64,000 nt of DNA from an uncultured Eubacteriales bacterium (GTDB lineage Bacteria > Bacillota > Clostridia > Lachnospirales > Lachnospiraceae). The notes under the pieces are model-generated. The model was not told the DNA's origin. It saw nothing but the letters and a program-made list of their open reading frames with translations, and searched no databases. The translations under genes and the position numbers were made by a program. The stretch spans positions 1-64,000 of the forward strand of contig CASDTX010000038.1 in assembly GCA_949283695.1 (NCBI GenBank), in the 5' to 3' direction. How positions within the stretch are numbered: position 1 is the stretch's first letter; every line of letters starts with the position of its first letter. This document shows positions 40,828-48,424 of the stretch, one piece after another.

Positions 40828-42570
40828 GTGGCAGAAGCAGAAAAAATATTGAAGACCGTTGATATGGACGGGGAGCAGGTGGAGATCTGGATGACCAAGA
40901 TGATGTCCCCCTGTACAAAGGAAGAGTTCGAGGCCATGTCACTGGAAGAGAGAGAACATGCGAAGATCCAGCCGGCTCTCAACCAGCGCACCTACAGTCC
41001 GGAGGAGGGGATCATCTGTATGCAGGATGTGCCGATCACCATGCGGGACGGCGCGGTGATCTACGCAGATATTTACAAACCGGAAGCAGAAGGGAAATAT
41101 CCGCTCATCATTTCCTGGAGCTTTTATGGAAAACGTCCCTTTGAAGGACAGGCCGAGTGGCAGATTATGGGTGTTCCGCCGCACACAGTATCCGATATGT
41201 CCAAGTTCGAGAGCCCGGATCCGGGATACTGGTGCCGTCACGGATATGCCATCGCCAATGTGGATCCGAGAGGGATCGGTCATTCCGACGGTGATTTCGT
41301 GCAGTTCGGAACACAGGATGGAAAAGACGGATACGACTTTATCGAGTGGGCGGCGCAGCAGGACTGGTGCAATGGACGCTGCGGGCTTGCAGGAAACAGC
41401 TGTGTGGCCATGACGCAGTGGAGGATCGCAGCCCAGCAGCCGCCGCATCTGACCTGTATCGCACCGTGGGAGTCCACAACTGATATGTACAGAGAGTCTC
41501 TGTGTGAGGGCGGCATTCCGGCGAAGACATTCGTTGCCTTTGTCATGAGGGAGGCCTGCGGTCCCAATTATATCGACAACACACCGATGAATCTGGAGAA
41601 ATATCCTTTCGTCAACTGTACCTACTGGAAAGACAAAGAGCCGGATTTCTCCAAGGTAAAGATCCCGGTATACCAGACCGCGTGCTGGAACCATTTCCAT
41701 CTGCGCGGGTCCATCAACGCGTTCCGCAAATGCAAGTCCCGACGCAAATGGCTCCGGGCTCACCGTAATTTTGAGTGGCCGGACGCATACAGCAATGAGA
41801 ATATCCAGGATCTGGAGAAGTTCTATGCCAGGTATCTGAAGCTTGAGAGGAACGGCTGGGAGCTGACGCCAAAGGTCCGTATTGAAGTGCAGGACACCGG
41901 AGAGTTCAATTATCAGACCAACCGTCCGGAGGAGGCGTTCCCGCTCAAGCGCACGAAATATGAGAAACTGTACCTCAACGCTGCGGACAATTCCATGCAG
42001 ACAGAGCCGGTGAGCGAGGCGGCGAAGGCAGTGTACGACAGCCAGACCGGAGAAGTGTGCTTTGACTATAGATTCGAGGAGGACACAGAACTGACTGGCT
42101 ACCTGAAACTGCGCCTTTACGTGGCAGCGGAGAGCTACAACGATATGGATCTTTTCATCAATGTGCAGAAATTAAGCACAACGGGAGAATTCCTGCCTAT
42201 CACGCTGTTCGGAGAAGCGCATCCGGGGGTATGGGGCAAGATGCGTGTCTCCAGAAGGAAGCTGGATGAAAAGCTGTCCACAGACTACTGCCCGGTGCAG
42301 GCTCACACATGCGAGGAGAAACTTGAGCCTGGTCAGATCGTACCGGTGGATATCGAGATCGTTCCTACCAGCAGGTTCTTCCATAAAGGACAGCAGATCC
42401 GAGTGCAGATCGCAGGACGCTACATCCGCGGAGACTGGTTCGAGCCGCTGACATGGGATACAGACAACAAAGGGAACCATATCATCTATACCGGCGGGGA
42501 ATACGAGTCATACCTGCAGATCCCGGTGATCCCGCCCAAATTCCAGGATGGGGATATCATTATCCGTTAG
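40828..42570 (+). CDS. CocE/NonD-family hydrolase
   Basis: A 580-residue alpha/beta hydrolase with the two-domain layout of cocaine esterase/X-Pro peptidase. Core features are DGAVIYADIYKPEA, the DPRGIGHSDGDF stretch, and the nucleophile elbow CGLAGNSCVAMTQW with Ser as nucleophile. The position usually holding Asp (GWYD) reads ACWNHFHLRGSINAF, and the His region reads RAHRNFEWPD; a C-terminal jelly roll (from about 380) ends the protein. This WNHFHLRG subfamily is common near aromatic-degradation genes. It probably opens an ester or a ring-derived diketone or lactone. The GTG start has AGGAGG before it. It leads the second block of the locus. Confidence 0.78.
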   Translation: MAEAEKILKTVDMDGEQVEIWMTKMMSPCTKEEFEAMSLEEREHAKIQPALNQRTYSPEEGIICMQDVPITMRDGAVIYADIYKPEAEGKYPLIISWSFYGKRPFEGQAEWQIMGVPPHTVSDMSKFESPDPGYWCRHGYAIANVDPRGIGHSDGDFVQFGTQDGKDGYDFIEWAAQQDWCNGRCGLAGNSCVAMTQWRIAAQQPPHLTCIAPWESTTDMYRESLCEGGIPAKTFVAFVMREACGPNYIDNTPMNLEKYPFVNCTYWKDKEPDFSKVKIPVYQTACWNHFHLRGSINAFRKCKSRRKWLRAHRNFEWPDAYSNENIQDLEKFYARYLKLERNGWELTPKVRIEVQDTGEFNYQTNRPEEAFPLKRTKYEKLYLNAADNSMQTEPVSEAAKAVYDSQTGEVCFDYRFEEDTELTGYLKLRLYVAAESYNDMDLFINVQKLSTTGEFLPITLFGEAHPGVWGKMRVSRRKLDEKLSTDYCPVQAHTCEEKLEPGQIVPVDIEIVPTSRFFHKGQQIRVQIAGRYIRGDWFEPLTWDTDNKGNHIIYTGGEYESYLQIPVIPPKFQDGDIIIR

Positions 42571-42604
42571 GAGCAAAGCTAGAAGAGAAAAAGGAGAGAC
42601 AAAA

Positions 42605-42844
42605 ATGAGAGAAGACGTTTTAAAAAAGATCATTGAGAAGGCAAGCAAGATTTGGAATGTAGCTGAGGCGGAATTAAGCGAAGAGACTGCATTTGCCTCC
42701 CTGAACCCGAAATCCGTGCACTATTCACAGATGACCACATACCTGGAAGATGAGTTTGACGCGGAAGTGCCGTATCTGAACTTCAAACGCTGCAAGACAT
42801 TCGGCGAGGCAGCAGATTATGTTGCGGAGCTTCTGGACGAGTAG
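42605..42844 (+). CDS. Stand-alone acyl carrier protein with unusual attachment site
   Basis: A 79-residue four-helix ACP-like protein, very acidic at the C-terminus. Aligning it with fatty-acid ACP places Ser37 of LNPKSVHYSQMTTYLEDEF at the phosphopantetheine serine; the usual Asp before it is Lys, and DSL becomes KSV. The rest (YLEDEFDAEVPYLNFKRCKT) fits the ACP fold. It stands between a hydrolase and an acyl-phosphate-forming enzyme, far from any fatty-acid or polyketide gene, and an acpS gene lies nearby. It probably carries an acyl intermediate of the catabolic pathway. The AAAAAGGAG site is strong, suggesting high expression. Confidence 0.78.
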   Translation: MREDVLKKIIEKASKIWNVAEAELSEETAFASLNPKSVHYSQMTTYLEDEFDAEVPYLNFKRCKTFGEAADYVAELLDE

Positions 42845-42867
42845 AGAATCTGCTTAAGCGCATAAAA

Positions 42868-42915
42868 ACGAAAAGGGACAGCCCGGCTTTCTGAAAGAGG
42901 TCTGTCCCTTTTCGT
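42868..42915 (+). terminator. Strong stem-loop between ACP and Pta-like genes
   Basis: ACGAAAAGGGACAG and CTGTCCCTTTTCGT form a perfect 14-bp stem. A 14-base palindrome, GGCGCTTAAGCGCC (42930-42943), follows. They could partly terminate or process the message so that the acyl carrier protein is made in excess. Confidence 0.6.
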
Positions 42916-42987
42916 ATCGGCGTACAGAAGGCGCTTAAGCGCCGGGATACAAAGTAAAATGCACTAAGGTGAGAAAGGACTGCGGAT

Positions 42988-43989
42988 ATGAATACATTTA
43001 TCAGGACAATGACAGAAAAAGCAAAACTCGCGCCCAAGCGCGTGGCGTTCGCGGAGGCGGGAAACATCGATATCCTGCGGACCGCGCAGGAGACGGCGGC
43101 ATCGGGGATCGGATTCCCCGTGCTGCTGGGGCAGCGGGAGACCATTGAAGCTCTGGCAGGGGAGAACGGTATTTCTACAGAAGGATTTACGTATTTTGAC
43201 TATACGGATGAAGCAAACCGACTGGCCCTGGCTGAAGAGTATACTGCCCGGTATGAAGACTTTTCGGCGAAAGCGGTGGCCAGAAAGACGAAAGATCCGC
43301 TGCGCTGTGCGATGTTCCTTCTGAAACTGCACAGAGCGGACTGCGTGGCAGCAGGAAAAGAGTATTCTACAGGAGATGTGATCTTTGAGGCCATCAGCAT
43401 CATTGGGATGCAGGAGGGCGTGGAGAGCGTATCCAGTCTGGGGATCGCGGACATCCCGGGATTTGAGGGGCCGCAGGGAAGTATGCTGGGCCTGGCGGAC
43501 TGCGCCATCAACGCTCAGCCGGATGCCAAAGATCTGGCGGGGATCGCGATCTCATCCGCGGACACGGCGAAGAAACTTCTGGACTGGGAGCCAAGAGTGG
43601 CTATGCTGGCATTTTCTACCTGCGGAAGTTCAGAGCATGAAAGCCTGGAAGTGATCAACGAGGCCGTGGAGCTTGTGCGGAAGATGCGCCCGGATATCAA
43701 AGTAGACGGAGAATTTCAGCTTGACTCCGCGATCATTCCGGCTGTGGCCGCACGCAAAGTCAGACGTGAGAGCGAGGTGGCAGGAAAGGCCAATATCCTG
43801 ATCTTCCCCAATCTCCATGCGGGAAATATTGGGGTGAAGCTGATCCAGATCTTCGGACATGCCAACGCTTACGGCCCGGTACTTCAGGGATTTGCCCAGC
43901 CGGTATGCGATTTCTCAAGGAGTGCACCGGTAGAAGAGATGCTGGGAAATGTGGCAATGCTGGTGATCCGTGCTGCGGCAGAGGATTAG
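42988..43989 (+). CDS. Phosphate acyltransferase (Pta/Ptb family)
   Basis: A 333-residue enzyme of the phosphotransacetylase family, which exchanges an acyl group between a thiol carrier and phosphate. The conserved C-terminal region FSTCGSSEHESLEVINEA, VDGEFQLDSAIIPAVAARKV, NILIFPNLHAGNIGVKL and GPVLQGFAQPVCDFSRSA is intact. Length suits Pta/Ptb. Sitting directly behind an ACP gene and 25 bases before a butyrate-kinase homolog, it probably makes an acyl phosphate for ATP synthesis. Whether the donor is acyl-CoA, as in known members, or acyl-ACP is open. Confidence 0.83.
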   Translation: MNTFIRTMTEKAKLAPKRVAFAEAGNIDILRTAQETAASGIGFPVLLGQRETIEALAGENGISTEGFTYFDYTDEANRLALAEEYTARYEDFSAKAVARKTKDPLRCAMFLLKLHRADCVAAGKEYSTGDVIFEAISIIGMQEGVESVSSLGIADIPGFEGPQGSMLGLADCAINAQPDAKDLAGIAISSADTAKKLLDWEPRVAMLAFSTCGSSEHESLEVINEAVELVRKMRPDIKVDGEFQLDSAIIPAVAARKVRRESEVAGKANILIFPNLHAGNIGVKLIQIFGHANAYGPVLQGFAQPVCDFSRSAPVEEMLGNVAMLVIRAAAED

Positions 43990-44014
43990 AACTGATAAGA
44001 AAGAGGAAAGAAAG

Positions 44015-45154
44015 ATGAAACCATACAAGATATTTACGATCAATCCGGGATCCACATCAACGAAGATCGCTCTGTTTGAGGGCGAAGAAAAGGTGTTTTC
44101 CGCCAACGTCAGCCATGATGCTAAGATCCTCGCGCAGTTTAAGACGCCCAATGAACAGCGCCCTTACCGGGAGGAAACCATCCGGGCGCTGCTGGAAGAG
44201 AACGGGATCTCCATGGACGGTCTGGACGCCTGCGTGGGACGGGGCGGCGGCCTTCTGTCCATGGAAGGAGGGACTTATGAGATCGACGATCTGATCCTGA
44301 ATCACTCTTCGGAGTGCGCGAACGGTGTTCAGCACCCGGCCAATCTGGGACCGGGACTGGCGAAAGAATTCGCCGACCGGTACGGGGCGAAAGCCTATGT
44401 GGTCAACCCTCCGGATGTGGACGAGCTTCAGGATCTGGCAAGGATGACGGGGATCAAAGGCGTTTATCGGGTGATCCACCTGCATGCTCTTAATTTAAAA
44501 GAAACAGCAATCCGACATGCCGCATCCATGGGAAAGGCGTATGAGGACTGTAACTTCATCGTCTGCCACATCGGCGGGGGCATATCCGTATCTGCCCACA
44601 GAAAAGGCAGGATGATCGATGGGTTCGATATTGTGGGCGGAGAGGGCCCTATGGCACCGACGCGCTGCGGAAGTGTGGCTGCGGCAGATCTTCTCCGCTA
44701 CTGCGAGGGAAAAGATCTCAGAGAAGTAAAGAAGCTCTGCACGAAGAACGGAGGCTTTGTCAGCCACACCGGGATCTCAGACGCTCTGGAGCTGACAAAG
44801 CGGGCTTCGGCGGGCGATAAGTATGCCGGGATGCTGTGGAACACCATGATCTATCAGATCGGCAAATGCATCGGTTCTATGGCCGTGGTTCTGGAAGGGC
44901 ATGTTGACGGGATCCTGCTTGGCGGCGGAATGGTGTACAATGAAGAACTGGTCCGGAAGCTGGAAGACACCTGCGGCTGGATCGCTCCAGTTACTGCCTA
45001 TCCGGGTGAATTCGAGATGGAGGCCATGGCAGCGGGAGCGCAGCGTGTGCTCTCCGGCAAGGAGACGGCGAAGAAATATCCAGGCGTCAGCCGCTTTCAG
45101 GGGTTTGACTTTGAGAAGCAGGAAAATCAGACAGGAAGGGAGAGGGAGCGTTGA
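44015..45154 (+). CDS. buk: Butyrate kinase-family acyl kinase
   Basis: A 379-residue acid kinase of the acetokinase/butyrate kinase family that turns an acyl phosphate plus ADP into the free acid and ATP. Phosphate-binding loop ILTINPGSTSTK-like FTINPGSTSTKIALFEG, the middle ANLGPGLAKEFADRYGA, CHIGGGISVSAHRKGRMID and the C-terminal GILLGGGMVYN are all present. Members accept butyrate, branched and sometimes aromatic acids. It works with the preceding acyltransferase to conserve energy from the pathway product. Its stop overlaps the start of the next gene by 4 bases. Confidence 0.88.
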   Translation: MKPYKIFTINPGSTSTKIALFEGEEKVFSANVSHDAKILAQFKTPNEQRPYREETIRALLEENGISMDGLDACVGRGGGLLSMEGGTYEIDDLILNHSSECANGVQHPANLGPGLAKEFADRYGAKAYVVNPPDVDELQDLARMTGIKGVYRVIHLHALNLKETAIRHAASMGKAYEDCNFIVCHIGGGISVSAHRKGRMIDGFDIVGGEGPMAPTRCGSVAAADLLRYCEGKDLREVKKLCTKNGGFVSHTGISDALELTKRASAGDKYAGMLWNTMIYQIGKCIGSMAVVLEGHVDGILLGGGMVYNEELVRKLEDTCGWIAPVTAYPGEFEMEAMAAGAQRVLSGKETAKKYPGVSRFQGFDFEKQENQTGRERER

Positions 45155-46302
45155 GCAGTGCGAAGAAACTAAAGGTCATCATCACGATCATATGTATTTC
45201 ATTTATCCAGGGGCTGCAGTTCTGCGTGTCCCCGGTCCTGGGCCCCATCCAGGAGCATTATCCGGAGGCCGGAGTGAGCCTGGTGCAGATGCTGGTGACC
45301 GTGCCTACATTTCTCTCCATCGTGGTAGCGGTGATCTCAGGCTGGCTGGTGGTGAAGGTGAGCAAGAAAAAGATGCTCATCTTCTCGGGAGCAGTGGCGG
45401 GGATTACGGGTTTTCTTCCCTTTCTGGCAGATAATTTCTGGCTTCTGTTTGCCTCGAGGACACTGTACGGCGTGGCGCTGGGACTGTGCATCGCGCTCAA
45501 CACGGCTGTGGTGGCGGAATTTTTTGAAGGAAATGAGAGGGTACGTGTTATGGGGATCCAGGCGGCGAGCGTGGGAGCAGGAATGGTCCTGGTGACTACG
45601 CTGGGCGGCGTGCTGGGAGCCGGAGACTTCCGCAATGCCTACTATACGAACGTGATCGGCTTTATTGCCATGGTGCTGATCGCGTTCTGTTTGCCGGAGA
45701 CGGGCACCGTGAAGGTGGAGAAGAACGAGAAGATCGAACTGAACAGGACGGTGTTCACTACAGCTTTCCTCGGTGTCCTGGAGATGCTCTTTCTGATCAC
45801 ATTCTCCACCAATATCGCCCTGCATTTAAGCGGCGGCCTGGCGGGGAGTACTACCGTGTCAGGGAATCTGACAGGGATCTTCTCCGCTGCGCAGATCGTG
45901 ATCGGGCTGGTGTTGGGGACGGTGACGAAGATCACGAAGAAGTATACGCTTCCCGCAGCTATGCTATGCTTCAGTGCGGGCGCAGTGCTTCTGATCCTGT
46001 TCCCGTCCAATTACGTGATGCTTATGATCGGCGCGGTATTCTGCGGATTTTCACAGGGAATGTTCATCCCCACAGCTATGGTTGATGTGTCCAATGCTGT
46101 GACTCCGGCATCTACGGCGATGGCGGCGGCCTGCATGACCTGTGGGAACTGCTTCGGACAGCTGATCTCGCCTACCGTGATGAACACGGCGGCAAAGGCG
46201 GTGTTCGGCACAGTGACAACGACGAACGTATATATCCTGGCAGCGGCCGGGATGACCATATCTGCGCTGGCGGTGATTGCGGCAAAGGCGCGGAAGAAAT
46301 AA
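45151..46302 (+). CDS. MFS transporter 2 of the catabolic locus
   Basis: A 383-residue, 12-helix carrier related to the one at 35746-36930. It shows FIQGLQFCVSPVLGPIQEHY in helix 1, GWLVVKVSKKKM in loop 2-3 and LYGVALGLCIALNTAVVAEF in helix 4. The TTG start overlaps the butyrate kinase stop (TTGA), with AGGGAGAGGGAG before it, so translation is coupled to the kinase. This suggests export of the acid end product or proton-coupled uptake of the substrate. Confidence 0.78.
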   Translation: MSSAKKLKVIITIICISFIQGLQFCVSPVLGPIQEHYPEAGVSLVQMLVTVPTFLSIVVAVISGWLVVKVSKKKMLIFSGAVAGITGFLPFLADNFWLLFASRTLYGVALGLCIALNTAVVAEFFEGNERVRVMGIQAASVGAGMVLVTTLGGVLGAGDFRNAYYTNVIGFIAMVLIAFCLPETGTVKVEKNEKIELNRTVFTTAFLGVLEMLFLITFSTNIALHLSGGLAGSTTVSGNLTGIFSAAQIVIGLVLGTVTKITKKYTLPAAMLCFSAGAVLLILFPSNYVMLMIGAVFCGFSQGMFIPTAMVDVSNAVTPASTAMAAACMTCGNCFGQLISPTVMNTAAKAVFGTVTTTNVYILAAAGMTISALAVIAAKARKK

Positions 46303-46323
46303 TATTGATCGAAGGAGGACGTT

Positions 46324-48294
46324 ATGAGAGCAAGAAGCTGCAAAGGAAAAGAAAAATACCCTCATCTTTTTTCCCCGCTCCGCATCGGGAATATCAGGAT
46401 GAAAAACAGGATCATCGCGGCGCCCACAAGCCCAAGCATGATCACGGCAGAGGGGCACTTCACCCCGGAGATGACCGCCTATCTGGAAGAAAAGGCAATG
46501 GGCGGCGCGGCAGTCGTGACTTACGGAGAGGCGATCGTGCACTCCGCTACAGGGAAGTCTCACAATAAGCAGCTACAGCTGGATTCTTTCGGCGTAAAGC
46601 AGGGAATGGCGCAGACGGCGCGGGCCATCCACAACGCAGGCGCATACGCCAACATCCAGCTCTCCCACGGCGGGAAATACGGCGGGCTGACCAGTGTGGG
46701 CGGAGATCAGGACAAATGTGATACAGCATACGGCCCGAGCCATGAGATCACGCCTGTGGGGGAAGTGCAGGAGATGCCCAGGGAAATGATTCTGGAGATC
46801 GTGGAATCCTACAAAAAGAGCGCGAAGCTGTGCAGAGACTGCGGGTTTGATATGGTCCAGGTGCATGCGGCGCATGGCTGGCTGTTTTCCCAGTTCCTCT
46901 CTCCGGTGTTCAATCAGAGAAAGGATGAGTTCGGAGGAAGTCTGGAGAACAGGGCAAGGTTCCTCTTGATGGCTCTGGACGCGGTGAGAGAGGGCGCAGG
47001 CCCGGACTTCCCCATCGAGATCAGACTTTCGGGAGACGATCTGACAGAAAACGGCCTGGGGCTGGAGGACTGCGTGAAAGTGGCGCAGATGGCAGATGAT
47101 AAGGTGGACCTGATCAATGTCTCCTGCGGAAACCATGAAGACCCGGATATGTTCTGCCGCACACACCCATCTGCCTTTTACCCCCGTGGGGTCAACGTAT
47201 ATCTGGCGGCAGAGATTAAGAAACATGTGAAGACTCCGGTGGCCTGCGTGGGATCGCTGAACGACCCGGCACAGATGGAAGAGATCATTGCTTCCGGTCA
47301 GGCAGATGTGGTAGAGATCGGACGAGCTCTTCTGGCAGATCCTTATCTGCCGGACAAAGCGCTGCATGGATGCGCAGAGGATATTACACCATGTCTGAGA
47401 TGCTACGAATGCTTCGGGGAGACGGGAAAGAGTGAGACGGTGAAATGTTCAGTAAATCCTACGATGGGCCAGCAGCTTCCGGAGAAATATCCGCGGCAGG
47501 CGCCCAAACGGAGCAAACGGGTCCTGATTGTCGGCGGAGGTCCGGCCGGGATGCAGGCAGCTGTCACTGCGGCGAAAAGAGGACACAAAGTGACGCTTGC
47601 CGAACGCGGGGAACGTCTCGGCGGCAATCTGTACGCAGCAGGAGCTCCGTTTTTCAAGAAAGACATCGCTGACTTCTGTGAAGTGATGAAAAAGCGGGTG
47701 GAAAAGTCAGGGGCGGAGATCATTCTGAACACGGAAGTGACGCCAGAGTGGATCACGGAGTTTGATCCGGATGCTCTGATCATCGCAATCGGTTCCAGAG
47801 AGATAAAGCCCCTGATCAAAGGGTTGGACAGAGAGAATGTCGTCATGGCTGCCGAGGCTGAGCTTCATCCGGAGAAACTGGGAAGAAGAGTCGTCATCAT
47901 GGGCGGCGGACTGGTCGGCACGGAGGCAGCGGTCTCCTTTGCGCATGAAGGGAAGGAGTGTGCGGTGATAGAGATGAAAGACGCTGTGGCGTCCGATGCA
48001 AATTCATTCTACCGCGGCGGTCTGATGCCGGAAGTGGAGCAAGCGGCAAAGCTCTATGTGAATACAACGGTCAAAGAAGTTCTGGAAGACGGTGTGCTCT
48101 GTGAGCGGGAGGGAGAGACTTTTAAAGTAGAGGCAGATACCGTAGTATGTGCTTTGGGATACCGGGCGCCGTATGCAGAAGTGGATGCTCTTGGCGGGAC
48201 TGTGGATGAGACTTATATCATCGGAGACTGTACAAATGTGGGTCTGATCTATCACGCGGTGAACCAGGCATATTATACGGCGATGCGTTTATAA
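46324..48294 (+). CDS. NADH:flavin oxidoreductase (Old Yellow Enzyme / 2-enoate reductase type)
   Basis: A 656-residue FMN, FAD and iron-sulfur enzyme of the BaiCD/2,4-dienoyl-CoA reductase family. The N-terminal TIM barrel (about 1-370) has VQVHAAHGWLFSQFLSPVFN and FGGSLENRARF. The cluster motif is CLRCYECFGETGKSETVKC, where the first three Cys are spaced C-x2-C-x2-C instead of the usual C-x2-C-x3-C. The C-terminal half binds FAD and NAD (VLIVGGGPAGMQAAVTAAKR, VVIMGGGLVGTEAAVSFA, YIIGDCTNVG). It reduces activated C=C bonds; relatives act on cinnamate, flavones, daidzein and 3-oxo-delta-4 steroids. It ends the second block. Confidence 0.85.
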   Translation: MRARSCKGKEKYPHLFSPLRIGNIRMKNRIIAAPTSPSMITAEGHFTPEMTAYLEEKAMGGAAVVTYGEAIVHSATGKSHNKQLQLDSFGVKQGMAQTARAIHNAGAYANIQLSHGGKYGGLTSVGGDQDKCDTAYGPSHEITPVGEVQEMPREMILEIVESYKKSAKLCRDCGFDMVQVHAAHGWLFSQFLSPVFNQRKDEFGGSLENRARFLLMALDAVREGAGPDFPIEIRLSGDDLTENGLGLEDCVKVAQMADDKVDLINVSCGNHEDPDMFCRTHPSAFYPRGVNVYLAAEIKKHVKTPVACVGSLNDPAQMEEIIASGQADVVEIGRALLADPYLPDKALHGCAEDITPCLRCYECFGETGKSETVKCSVNPTMGQQLPEKYPRQAPKRSKRVLIVGGGPAGMQAAVTAAKRGHKVTLAERGERLGGNLYAAGAPFFKKDIADFCEVMKKRVEKSGAEIILNTEVTPEWITEFDPDALIIAIGSREIKPLIKGLDRENVVMAAEAELHPEKLGRRVVIMGGGLVGTEAAVSFAHEGKECAVIEMKDAVASDANSFYRGGLMPEVEQAAKLYVNTTVKEVLEDGVLCEREGETFKVEADTVVCALGYRAPYAEVDALGGTVDETYIIGDCTNVGLIYHAVNQAYYTAMRL

Positions 48295-48338
48295 ACTTGT
48301 GGAGATATAAGGAATATGGCATACTGTAAATCATAATA

Positions 48339-48368
48339 ACCGTTCAGCCCGCGCCATTCGCAAAGCGG
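48339..48368 (-). repeat. Dispersed ~30-base repeat, copy C
   Basis: On the minus strand it holds GAATGGCGCGGGCTGAACGG, identical to copy A over 20 bases or more and preceded by GCTTTGC. It lies between the reductase and the AraC-GH39 gene. Confidence 0.6.
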
Positions 48369-48424
48369 AACTGATACCATAAAAATGCTGCAGCAGCATG
48401 GATGTTCATAAAAGGAGACGCAGT

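Noticed and set aside
40677-40991. N-terminal extension of the acpS frame to 40991
   Set aside because: The extra 105 residues are antisense to the divergent CocE-like gene; AcpS family members start at IYGIGTDI.
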